A stretch of 46,140 nucleotides of DNA from Patescibacteria group bacterium (GTDB lineage: Bacteria; Patescibacteriota; Minisyncoccia; Phycocordibacterales; PALSA-1337), in NCBI GenBank assembly GCA_018970245.1, contig JAGWWT010000008.1, positions 1 through 46,140 of the forward strand. Reading direction: 5' to 3'. Below the pieces are notes generated by a model, which saw only the letters and a program-made list of their open reading frames with translations, did not search any database and had not been told where the DNA came from. Positions within the stretch are counted from its first letter, which is position 1, and each line of letters opens with the position of its first letter. A program made the translations under genes and the position numbers. Shown in pieces: positions 31,440-38,539 of the stretch.

Positions 31440-31640
31440 ATGACCTATCGGATCAAGCGTGCAGTGAACGGTGCCTACTACGTTCAGAAGCTCATCAAGT
31501 TCTTCTCGTATGGCCGTCGCATGGAGAAGTACAGTCGGGTGTCCCCTTTCTACTACAGCAGGGTAGGGGCTGAGGCTTTTGTCGACGCCCAGACTCGTTA
31601 CTGCAACTGTGGGTGCAGCTGTAAGAAGAAGAGCTGCTGA
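31440..31640 (+). CDS. Small basic protein with Cys-rich C terminus
   Basis: This 66-aa ORF starts at ATG 31440, one base downstream of the ATP-grasp stop. It is basic and aromatic (TYRIKRAVNGAYYVQKLIKF, then RMEKYSRVSPFYYSR) and ends RYCNCGCSCKKKSC, with five Cys in the last 12 residues. The ending could bind a metal. As it is small, follows the ligases directly and has a free reactive tail, it is a candidate substrate of the module. That is a guess. Confidence 0.65.
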   Translation: MTYRIKRAVNGAYYVQKLIKFFSYGRRMEKYSRVSPFYYSRVGAEAFVDAQTRYCNCGCSCKKKSC

Positions 31641-31694
31641 TACTTACCTACCTTTTGATTGGTGCAATCGAGCAAAGAAGTAAGGAGTAAACCT

Positions 31695-32027
31695 ATGAGC
31701 ATTCGTCGTCATGGTGGCAAGTGCTGTGGCATCACCCACATCTATGATCTGTATGACTTTCTCTACACAGGGGAAGGACGCTTCTACGAGAATCTGATGG
31801 CTGCCTGTAAGAAGGCGTACCTTCGGAACAAGAAGCGTTTTGAATGGTTCAACCCCAACGTCGGTGGGCACACCATCGAAGTGGTGACGGCAAATCAGGC
31901 GAGGTTCGACAGGGAGCTTGAGAACAATGGGTGGAATCTTTCCTACTCTTTTGTCAATGGTAATAGCGGCAACGTCTGTCGTGTTTATCACAAGACGTTT
32001 ACTTCGGAGGACCAGTTCAATGGCTGA
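31695..32027 (+). CDS. H-GG-CCG family protein, short member
   Basis: This 110-aa protein starts MSIRRHGGKCCGITHIYD at ATG 31695 with AAGGAG upstream. The second shared motif is SFVNGNSGNVCRVYHKTF near the C terminus. It is clearly related to the next gene and to the longer protein at 23254. The two motifs, with conserved His, Gly and paired Cys at the N terminus and Asn/Gly before V-Y-H at the C terminus, may come together to form one site. Role unknown. Confidence 0.7.
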   Translation: MSIRRHGGKCCGITHIYDLYDFLYTGEGRFYENLMAACKKAYLRNKKRFEWFNPNVGGHTIEVVTANQARFDRELENNGWNLSYSFVNGNSGNVCRVYHKTFTSEDQFNG

Positions 32028-32394
32028 TTGGCAACATCATGGCGGCGACTGCTGCGGCATCCGACACATCAACGGCTTCTTTTGTAGGGTAAAGACCATC
32101 ACTTTGATGAGGAATGCGTCTGAAGAAGAAAAGAAAAATCTTCTTGCTGACGAGAAGAAGTGGTTGAAGATTAACATCTGTGAGAAAATCTCCGACGCTC
32201 TTCACGACAACGCCCGTGATGACGACGAGATGTATCCGGGCGGCCTTCTGTTTGAAGTTGCCCTCACTCTGACTCAGCATCCCATCATTCACGACGCGGT
32301 GATTGAAGTTGGCTTCAAGGAAGTCAATCGTTTTGTCAACTGCAACACCGGCAACACTATCGTCGTCTATCATTTCTTCGTTGACAACGACTGA
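32020..32394 (+). CDS. H-GG-CCG family protein, third member
   Basis: This 124-aa protein starts at ATG 32020, overlapping the previous gene by 8 nt, with CGGAGG upstream. It carries HHGGDCCGIRHINGFF (residues 6-21) and ends with NRFVNCNTGNTIVVYHFF. The middle is helical and charged (ASEEEKKNLLADEKKWLK). It looks like a tandem duplicate of the preceding gene with a larger insert. A promoter for the next gene lies in its last 14 bases and just after. Confidence 0.7.
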   Translation: MADWQHHGGDCCGIRHINGFFCRVKTITLMRNASEEEKKNLLADEKKWLKINICEKISDALHDNARDDDEMYPGGLLFEVALTLTQHPIIHDAVIEVGFKEVNRFVNCNTGNTIVVYHFFVDND

Positions 32395-32409
32395 AGATAG
32401 TGGTATACT
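32381..32409 (+). promoter_or_regulatory. Promoter for the 32429 HNH gene
   Basis: TTGACA (32381-32386) and TATACT (32404-32409) are 17 bp apart with TGG before the -10. It overlaps the end of the upstream gene and lies 20 bp before the HNH start. Unlike the other four promoters here it lacks the TATAAG element after the -10. Confidence 0.75.
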
Positions 32410-32428
32410 GAGACAGAAAGGAAGTAAG

Positions 32429-32803
32429 ATGAAGTATGGAGTATCAAATACTGAGGACCCGAAAGAGTACCGTAGAAGGCAGACAGCCGAGTCTCGTCGG
32501 AGAAACCCCATTCAGTATTTGATAAATCAAGTTAAGTATCGTTCTAAAAAACGAGGTCTTGACTTTGACCTTACTTTGTCTGATCTTGAGGTCCCTGAAG
32601 TTTGCCCTATTTTAGGAATTCCTTTAGAACATTCTGAAGGAGGGAGAACAGACAGTAGCTACTCTCTAGACCGGGTTGATAATTCCAAGGGGTACGTTAA
32701 AGGAAACGTTCGAGTTATCTCTTTTGGGGCAAACATGAGAAAAGGTGACTTGACAATTGCTCAAGTCTCTGACCTCCTTTCTTATATGAAAGGTGAATTA
32801 TAA
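32429..32803 (+). CDS. HNH-type endonuclease (homing endonuclease candidate)
   Basis: This 124-aa protein starts at ATG 32429 after AAAGGAAG. A basic N terminus (YRRRQTAESRRRNPIQYLIN) precedes CPILGIPLEHSEGG, SLDRVDNSKGYVKGNVRVIS and GANMRKGDLT, a pattern typical of small free-standing HNH nucleases in phages. It is more AT-rich, with A/T-ending codons, than the module upstream, and has its own promoter. This suggests recent insertion. The stop overlaps the next start by one base (TAATG). Confidence 0.7.
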   Translation: MKYGVSNTEDPKEYRRRQTAESRRRNPIQYLINQVKYRSKKRGLDFDLTLSDLEVPEVCPILGIPLEHSEGGRTDSSYSLDRVDNSKGYVKGNVRVISFGANMRKGDLTIAQVSDLLSYMKGEL

Positions 32804-33045
32804 TGCGATGTGCCATTTGCGACGCAACCCTGTCGCCTGAGAGCGTACAGTGGAGTCACACCCACAATGATTGGGAGCCTTGCCCTTCCTGTCTTGTTGC
32901 AATTTCTGAAGTCTTCAACACTGATATGGACGAAGAAGAGATCACCCGTGTTCTGGAAGACGAACTCGCTGATGGTCCCGACATCATCAGTCTGGAAGAC
33001 GCAGACAAGTACCGTCGGATGGAGGAAATCCATGTGTCAACCTAA
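32803..33045 (+). CDS. Small zinc-ribbon-like protein
   Basis: This 80-aa protein has CAICD at residues 3-7 and CPSC at about 27-30. These two Cys pairs could form a zinc ribbon. The C terminus is acidic (DMDEEEITRVLEDELADGPD). It is the last gene before the AT-rich stretch and promoter for the replication genes. Unknown role; an early regulatory or DNA-binding protein is possible. Confidence 0.6.
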   Translation: MRCAICDATLSPESVQWSHTHNDWEPCPSCLVAISEVFNTDMDEEEITRVLEDELADGPDIISLEDADKYRRMEEIHVST

Positions 33046-33085
33046 ATATATTTTTATTTTTTCTACTGTTGACACCACTTAACCG

Positions 33086-33114
33086 TTGACAGAAGACGCA
33101 GATGATGGTATAAT
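33086..33114 (+). promoter_or_regulatory. Consensus sigma70 promoter for the replication operon
   Basis: TTGACA (33086-33091) and TATAAT (33109-33114) lie 17 bp apart with TGG before the -10. CCTTATATAAGG follows. The start of the primase-helicase gene is 146 bp downstream, after an AT-rich leader. Confidence 0.92.
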
Positions 33115-33123
33115 CCTTATATA

Positions 33124-33235
33124 AGGTTAGTTAAAAGAGATTAGTTAATAGATACTGATTAACTAATGATTATTAATAACTGATATTATTAATAGTTATT
33201 TATTAATTAGTATCTATTAATACAGTATCTATAAT
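33124..33235 (+). repeat. AT-rich leader with TTATTAATA / TAGTTA repeats
   Basis: An A+T-rich stretch of imperfect repeats (TTAGTTAATAGATACTG, TTATTAATAACTGATATTAT, TTATTAATTAGTATCTATT). It holds no gene and resembles the leader at 19811-19925 after another promoter. It may be an origin-type unwinding element or a conserved mRNA leader. Confidence 0.6.
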
Positions 33236-33259
33236 AACCCAGATAAAAGAAAGATAACA

Positions 33260-34876
33260 ATGGGTATTCCAGTTAAAACACATCAGACTTGCCCTCACTG
33301 TCTCCATAACGGGTGCTACACTGTCTTCGATGATGGTGGGTCCTATTGTCACAGTTGTCAGAAGACGACAAAGGCAGACGGTGGTAGTGGCTTTGTAGAG
33401 AAGGAAGACGGTCCTCCTAAGCCGTTCTCTGCTCTTACCACTGTCTTTCGTCCCTTTACTGCTCGTAGTCTTTCTGCTGAGACAGTGAAGCGATACGGAG
33501 TCGATGTCGGTAATGAAGCAGCTACCTACGAAGCTAAGTATCCTCTGTATTCTAACGGAGAGCACGTAGGCAACAAGGTGCGAGCACCCGGCAAACGGTT
33601 CTCCTTTGAAGGTTCTGTAAAGGACCTCGCCCTCTTTGGCCAGCAGGCTTTTCCTCCGGGTTCTGCTAAGTTCATCACTGTCGTTGAAGGACAGGATGAT
33701 GCTATGGCAGCTTATCAGATGATGGGAAGTAAGTATCCTGTTGTCTCTGTCCACTCTTCGTCCACCGCAGAGCGGGACTGCCGAAACAATTTTGAATACC
33801 TCAACTCGTTTGACAACATTGTCTTTGCTTTCGACAATGATGAACCGGGTCTGAAGGCAGCGAAAGCAGCAGCCGCTGTTGGCTTCCCTCTCAACAAGAT
33901 CAAGGTTCTCACTACTCGAAAGTATAAGGACGCTAACGAATACCTCATCAACCGTGAAGCTGATCAGTATACACGAGAATGGTGGCAGGCTCCGCCTTAT
34001 CGTCCTGATGAGTTGAAGTTTGGTAGTGATCTTTTGCCTGAGATTCTCGACAGGAAGGATGCCTTCTCAGTTCCAATGCCGTGGGACGGATTGAATGAGA
34101 AGCGTGCTGAACTTCGTCTGTCTGAGGCTATCATCATTACCGCAGACACTGGCGTTGGTAAGACGTCTTTCATCAAGCACATTGAGCATAAGCTCCTCAC
34201 CGATCCTACTGTGATTGAGAAGGGTTACGGTGTTGGCTTCCTGCATTTGGAGGAACCTAATGGTGATACCGCATTGGGTCTTCTGTCTGTGCACAACAGT
34301 CAGCCTTACCATCTTATGCGCCGTGACGAATGGCCTGTTGAGGAAATCAAAAAGGCTTACACTGAAGTCCTCGATAACAATCGGGTTGTGGTATGGGACC
34401 ACTTTGGCAGCAATACAGTGGACGCTGTCCTCAACAAGGTGCGACATATGGTCGCTCTTGGCTGTCGCTACATTGTGCTGGACCACCTTTCGATTGTGGT
34501 ATCTGACCAGTCAGGCGACGAAAGGAAGCAGCTAGATGAAATCGCAACTAAACTCAAGACACTCACGATGGAGTTGGACATTGCGCTTGTTGCAGTTATC
34601 CATACAAATCGACAGGGTCAAATTCGAGGCACTGCCGGCGTGGAGCAGCTTGCAAATATTGTCATTCGTCTTGAGCGAGACAAAACCGAGTCAAATGAAT
34701 GGCGCCGGAATATCACTAAGGTGTCAGTGGAGAAAAACCGTTTTAGTGGTTTCACTGGCCCGGCTTGTTACCTGTGGTTCAATCATCACACGGCTCGGCT
34801 CATTGAGCTGGATAAAACAGCTGCGGCGCTTTATGAACAAGGTGGCGTCCTCAACGCGGATCAACTTCCTTTCTAA
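33260..34876 (+). CDS. Bifunctional primase-helicase (T7 gp4-like)
   Basis: This 538-aa protein joins three modules. The zinc-binding module has CPHC (11-14) and CHSC (30-33), which reads the primase recognition site. The TOPRIM primase has VVEGQDDAMAAY (E143) and FAFDNDEPG (D192, D194). The RecA-type hexameric helicase has Walker A TADTGVGKTS (294-303), then YIVLDHLSIVV (Walker B-like) and a DEIATKLKTL segment. Length and order match T7 gp4 (566 aa). It primes lagging-strand synthesis and unwinds DNA at the fork. The gene ends 9 bp before the DNA polymerase gene. Confidence 0.93.
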   Translation: MGIPVKTHQTCPHCLHNGCYTVFDDGGSYCHSCQKTTKADGGSGFVEKEDGPPKPFSALTTVFRPFTARSLSAETVKRYGVDVGNEAATYEAKYPLYSNGEHVGNKVRAPGKRFSFEGSVKDLALFGQQAFPPGSAKFITVVEGQDDAMAAYQMMGSKYPVVSVHSSSTAERDCRNNFEYLNSFDNIVFAFDNDEPGLKAAKAAAAVGFPLNKIKVLTTRKYKDANEYLINREADQYTREWWQAPPYRPDELKFGSDLLPEILDRKDAFSVPMPWDGLNEKRAELRLSEAIIITADTGVGKTSFIKHIEHKLLTDPTVIEKGYGVGFLHLEEPNGDTALGLLSVHNSQPYHLMRRDEWPVEEIKKAYTEVLDNNRVVVWDHFGSNTVDAVLNKVRHMVALGCRYIVLDHLSIVVSDQSGDERKQLDEIATKLKTLTMELDIALVAVIHTNRQGQIRGTAGVEQLANIVIRLERDKTESNEWRRNITKVSVEKNRFSGFTGPACYLWFNHHTARLIELDKTAAALYEQGGVLNADQLPF

Positions 34877-34885
34877 GGGTAAACG

Positions 34886-36763
34886 ATGTACCTAACCCAC
34901 CCTGAAGATAAGTTGTGGGCTTCAGATATTGAAGGTGACGATCTCTATCCTGCTGTCGAAAAGGTGTGGTGCCTCTGTGCCATCAACGTCAAGACAGGTG
35001 AGACTGTTCGCCTTCGTACTGTAGCTGACATGTTGAAGTGGATTGTCGAACAGAAGGCCAATGGCTTCAAGTTTGTTTTCCACAATGGACTTGGATATGA
35101 CGCACCAACTCTCGTCAAGGTTGTGAAGTGTGTCCTCGGAGTTAACGATGTCATCGACACAATGATGATGTCAATGCTGTACGTACCCAACGGTCATATC
35201 GCTGGTGTTTACGGACACAGCCTGAAGTCTTGGGGTGAGCGTCTTCAGTTTCCTAAGACAGAGTTTGACGACTTCAAAGGTGGTTGGACTCAGGAGATGG
35301 AAGACTACTGTGTCAATGACGCAGAGCTTTGCCGTCGAATCTATGTAGCCCTTCGTCAGCGTATGCTGATGGTTGGCTTCACAGATGAAGGGTTGAAGTT
35401 GGAGCATCAAAGCTGGGCATTGATCCAGCAGCAGAAGCGGAATGGCTTTCACTTTAACCAGAAGGAAGCTCACATTCTTCTGGCGACTATCCGACAAAAG
35501 GAGAAGGAACTTGAAGGACGAATCCACCAACTTTGGCCACCTCAGCTTACACTCGTTTCGACATTCAAACGACCTATTAAAAAAGATGGCAGCTTTAGTG
35601 CAAACTATGTCCGACACCTACAGCAATACGACAAAGTTGAACTCGGGCCAGATTCGACATACTACGACTGCTATTCTTACGTCCCTTTCAACATTGGAAG
35701 CCCAGCTCAGCGAGTTGAAAGACTGTTGGAACTCGGTTGGACTCCTAGAGAGTTCACAAAACCCTCAGACAGTCATCCTAATGGGCAGCCCAAACCAATA
35801 ACCAAGGGTAAGCTGTCTCCATCTCTCGAAGAGTTTATTGAGAACAATCCTCATCCGGGGGCTGCTCTCATCGCTAAGTGGATTGATTACAATGCCCGTG
35901 GCAACATGATCAACACTTGGTTGGAAGCGTACAATGATGACAGCGGTTGTATTCATGGCAGTCTTTGGCTTGCTAATACCCTACGTTACCGGCATAGTGA
36001 CCCTAACACGGCTAATATCCCGGCTGTACGTATCGGTAAAGACGGTCATCCTCTCAAACGAGACAGCGGTGTCTTCACCTATGAAGCCCGAGACTTGTGG
36101 GAAACCCGCGACAAAGTAAACCGTAAGTTGGTGGGCGTCGACGCTAAGGGCATTCAGCTCCGAGTTCTTGCCCACTATCTGAATAACAAGGAGTTTATGG
36201 ATGCAGTCGTCAACGGCGACCCACACTCTTTCAACCAAGAGGTTGGAGGTTTTGCAACACGTAGTATCGCAAAGACTTTCATCTATGCTTTCCTATTGGG
36301 AGCAGGAGATGCAAAGGTCGGGCAAATCATTGGAGGATCAACGCAAGACGGTCGAGAAATTAAGGAAAGATTCATCAATAATTTCCCTGGACTTGCAGAC
36401 CTACTTGCTCACCTTGATGGACAGATCAAAAGAACTGGCCGAATTGTCCTTTGTGACGGGACACCCATTGCAGTCACCTCTCCACACACTCGCCTTGGGT
36501 ATCTACTCCAAGGAGAAGAGTCCCGAATCATGAAGAGGGCTGCTGTATACACCGCTATTGAAGTAGCACGTCGACAGCTTGACGTCCTCAAAGTAGGAGA
36601 CATTCACGATGAATGGCAAAACGATGTCCTCAACCGCGACGTCCAACAGTTCGCCGAAGAAGTCTGTCCGCAGTCGTTCCGTCGAGCAGGGGAGTCCTTC
36701 AACTACCGATTGCCCATCGACTGTGACGCCAAGATCGGACTCACGTGGGCTGAAACTCATTGA
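34886..36763 (+). CDS. Family A DNA polymerase (T7 gp5-like) with unusual active-site residues
   Basis: This 625-aa protein has an intact 3'-5' exonuclease: ExoI SDIEGDD (D14, E16), ExoII FHNGLGYD (66-72) and ExoIII YCVNDAE (141-147). Motif A is GVDAKGIQLR: Asp419 is the catalytic metal ligand, but Ser is Lys421 and the usual steric-gate Glu is Gln424. Motif B is RSIAKTFIYAFLLGAG, with K463 and Y467 (the position that is Phe762 in E. coli Pol I), but Leu471 replaces the usual Tyr. Motif C is HDE (574-576). It is shorter than T7 polymerase (704 aa). It replicates the phage DNA with the upstream primase-helicase. Confidence 0.93.
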   Translation: MYLTHPEDKLWASDIEGDDLYPAVEKVWCLCAINVKTGETVRLRTVADMLKWIVEQKANGFKFVFHNGLGYDAPTLVKVVKCVLGVNDVIDTMMMSMLYVPNGHIAGVYGHSLKSWGERLQFPKTEFDDFKGGWTQEMEDYCVNDAELCRRIYVALRQRMLMVGFTDEGLKLEHQSWALIQQQKRNGFHFNQKEAHILLATIRQKEKELEGRIHQLWPPQLTLVSTFKRPIKKDGSFSANYVRHLQQYDKVELGPDSTYYDCYSYVPFNIGSPAQRVERLLELGWTPREFTKPSDSHPNGQPKPITKGKLSPSLEEFIENNPHPGAALIAKWIDYNARGNMINTWLEAYNDDSGCIHGSLWLANTLRYRHSDPNTANIPAVRIGKDGHPLKRDSGVFTYEARDLWETRDKVNRKLVGVDAKGIQLRVLAHYLNNKEFMDAVVNGDPHSFNQEVGGFATRSIAKTFIYAFLLGAGDAKVGQIIGGSTQDGREIKERFINNFPGLADLLAHLDGQIKRTGRIVLCDGTPIAVTSPHTRLGYLLQGEESRIMKRAAVYTAIEVARRQLDVLKVGDIHDEWQNDVLNRDVQQFAEEVCPQSFRRAGESFNYRLPIDCDAKIGLTWAETH

Positions 36764-36858
36764 TGTATGGGAAGAGAGCTGTCTCTTTGGCAGCTACATT
36801 CCCGGTGATGGACCTCTTTCTTTGGGAATCTACAGATGAAAACGTGGCTCTACGCTGA
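36763..36858 (+). CDS. Possible 31-aa micropeptide between polymerase and phosphoesterase
   Basis: The ATG at 36763 overlaps the polymerase stop (TGATG) and the frame encodes MYGKRAVSLAATFPVMDLFL and 11 more residues, ending inside the next gene. It fills the only gap in the operon and is coupled to the polymerase. There is little else to support it. Confidence 0.35.
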   Translation: MYGKRAVSLAATFPVMDLFLWESTDENVALR

Positions 36859-37402
36859 TCCTCACTTCGGACACCAAGGTGTTTGTGACTTCCTTCGTCA
36901 TGATGGGAAGAAGCTCCGCCCTTGGTTTGATCAACAGCATATGACGGAAGACATGATCCGATGGTACAACGAGATGGTGAACGACGAAGATCGTGTCTAT
37001 ATCCTTGGGGATGTGGCTTTCAATGTCCGTACCATGAAAGAGGTGGTTGCCCGTCTGAAGGGGAGGAAGGTTCTCGTCCCCGGAAACCACGACCCAAATA
37101 ATCTGCGAAAGTACATCGACGGCTTTGATGACGTCCGTGGCTACGTAGTCAAGAAGGGTTTCATTCTCAGTCATATCCCTATTCATCCGGGAAGCCTTAG
37201 CAGGTGGAGAGTGAACATCCATGGGCACCTTCACTACAACCAAGTAGGAGTCGACTACTATGACGATCCTGATAGTGTTAGTCGTCCTGATCCTCGTTAT
37301 GTCTGCGTCTCTGTAGAACATACCAACTTCCGTCCCATTCTTCTTGATGAAGTCTTGAAGAAGACCGGAATTAATTTTGATGAAGAAGTAATTAGGTATT
37401 GA
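36836..37402 (+). CDS. Calcineurin-like metallophosphoesterase
   Basis: This 188-aa protein has the complete phosphoesterase ligand set: YADPHFGH (D-x-H), ILGDVAFN (GD), VPGNHD (GNHD) and IHGHLHYN (GHxH). It is a compact single-domain form. Such phage enzymes may act on cyclic nucleotides, 2'-3' RNA phosphates or DNA ends; the substrate cannot be told. A second, unrelated-looking phosphoesterase is at 40944. The stop lies inside the next promoter's -35. Confidence 0.88.
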   Translation: MKTWLYADPHFGHQGVCDFLRHDGKKLRPWFDQQHMTEDMIRWYNEMVNDEDRVYILGDVAFNVRTMKEVVARLKGRKVLVPGNHDPNNLRKYIDGFDDVRGYVVKKGFILSHIPIHPGSLSRWRVNIHGHLHYNQVGVDYYDDPDSVSRPDPRYVCVSVEHTNFRPILLDEVLKKTGINFDEEVIRY

Positions 37403-37427
37403 CTTTGTACCGCTTTGATGGTATAAT
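37399..37427 (+). promoter_or_regulatory. Sigma70 promoter for the SSB gene
   Basis: TTGACT (37399-37404) and TATAAT (37422-37427) are 17 bp apart with TGG before the -10. ACAATATAAGTT follows. The SSB gene starts 30 bp downstream, so strong, separate expression of this protein is expected. Confidence 0.88.
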
Positions 37428-37456
37428 ACAATATAAGTTAAAGGGAATTAAAAGTA

Positions 37457-37993
37457 ATGCGTTATCAAGATGTAGTAATTCGTGGTAAGACTTCGTTTGC
37501 CAAGCTGTTGGGTGAACCCGTTCTAAACAAGTTCACTAACGAACGTGAGTGGACTGTTGATATTGAGATCAGTGAAGATACTGTGCGACAGTTTCGTCAG
37601 CTCGGCATCAACGACAAGGTGAAGAGCAAGCCGACGTATCTCGATGGCCGTCCGTATGTGTCCTTCAAGCAGAAGGAATTCCGTACCGACAACAACACTG
37701 GTGAGCGAATCGCCAACCGTCCTGTTGAGATTGTCGACATCAATGACAAGCCTTGGGATGGTAGCCTGCTCGGCAACGGCACTATCGTCGACGTCAAGTT
37801 CCGAGTTGGTGGTAACGGCCCTCGTAAGGGTGCCTACCTCAGCAAGCTGCGAGTCCTCAGCCACGTCCCCTACGAAAAGAAGGGTGACTTCCCTCCGATT
37901 ACTCCTGACGACGAGTTCTTCAAGAACGCTGGCAAGGCTGCCAACGAAGCTGCGAAGAAGCAGGACGAACTCGACGACGAAATTCCTTTCTAA
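37457..37993 (+). CDS. Single-stranded DNA-binding protein (T7 gp2.5-like role)
   Basis: This 178-aa protein has a beta-rich body (YQDVVIRGKTSFAKLLGEP, then NEREWTVDIEISEDTVRQF, and VDVKFRVGGNGPRKGAYLSK) and a conserved-looking acidic C-terminal tail ending DELDDEIPF. Such a tail is the partner-binding tip of SSB proteins. It has its own promoter and lies between polymerase and exonuclease genes. The family assignment rests on size, tail and context. Confidence 0.78.
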   Translation: MRYQDVVIRGKTSFAKLLGEPVLNKFTNEREWTVDIEISEDTVRQFRQLGINDKVKSKPTYLDGRPYVSFKQKEFRTDNNTGERIANRPVEIVDINDKPWDGSLLGNGTIVDVKFRVGGNGPRKGAYLSKLRVLSHVPYEKKGDFPPITPDDEFFKNAGKAANEAAKKQDELDDEIPF

Positions 37994-38023
37994 AGTTAGT
38001 GGGCCCAAAGCATTAAGGGTGAT

Positions 38024-38347
38024 ATGAAAACTACAATCGAAAAAGCTAGAGCCTCTCGAAGAAAATGGTATCAGGCTAACAAAGAAAAAGCTGTTGCTAA
38101 AGTTCTTGAAAGAAAGTCTGAACTAAAAGAGTGGTTGACTGAATATCGTAAAAACACTTGTTGCGAAACTTGTGGAGAAAATGATATAGCTTGTCTCGAT
38201 TTTCATCACACAGATCCGTCATTGAAAGAGATTTCTATTGCTACTACTATTAAGAATGGTTGGAGTAAAGAAAGAATCCTAGACGAGATTTCTAAGTGTG
38301 TTGTTCTATGTTCAAATTGTCATAGGAAGTTTCACTATTACTCTTAG
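38024..38347 (+). CDS. HNH endonuclease (homing candidate)
   Basis: This 107-aa protein carries CCETCGEND and ACLDFHHTDPSLKEIS, then CVVLCSNCHRKFHYY. These are the two CxxC pairs and the His-His of a compact HNH nuclease. The N terminus is basic and helical (KARASRRKWYQANKEKAVAK). A/T-ending codons dominate, unlike the SSB gene just before. It sits immediately upstream of the tRNA pair, a common insertion site for mobile nucleases. Confidence 0.75.
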   Translation: MKTTIEKARASRRKWYQANKEKAVAKVLERKSELKEWLTEYRKNTCCETCGENDIACLDFHHTDPSLKEISIATTIKNGWSKERILDEISKCVVLCSNCHRKFHYYS

Positions 38348-38363
38348 GCGTGGGTCTGCCAAC

Positions 38364-38435
38364 GCTGCATTAGCACAGTGGTACTGCACCTGCCTTGTAA
38401 GCAGGGGATCGGGGGTTCGAGTCCCTCATGCAGCA
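38364..38435 (+). tRNA. tRNA-Thr (TGT anticodon)
   Basis: Acceptor arms GCTGCAT and ATGCAGC pair fully. The D arm is TAGCACAGTGGTACTGCA. The anticodon arm is CCTGC-CTTGTAA-GCAGG, with anticodon TGT (reads ACA). The T arm is GGGGG-TTCGAGT-CCCTC, with one mismatch. CCA is not fully encoded (ACC follows). Confidence 0.93.
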
Positions 38436-38437
38436 CC

Positions 38438-38525
38438 GGAGGGTTGGCTGAGCGGGTTAAAGCAACAGTCTTGAAAACTGTCGGACCTCCGGGTCCCGTG
38501 GGTTCGAATCCCACACCCTCCTCCA
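38438..38525 (+). tRNA. tRNA-Ser (TGA anticodon)
   Basis: Acceptor arms GGAGGGT and ACCCTCC pair fully. The anticodon arm ACAGT-CTTGAAA-ACTGT has anticodon TGA (reads UCA). A long variable arm (CGGACCTCCGGGTCC region) is typical of tRNA-Ser. The T arm is GTGGG-TTCGAAT-CCCAC. CCA is encoded. It lies 2 nt after tRNA-Thr, so both are cut from one transcript. Confidence 0.93.
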
Positions 38526-38539
38526 TTTAAGGAATGAGT

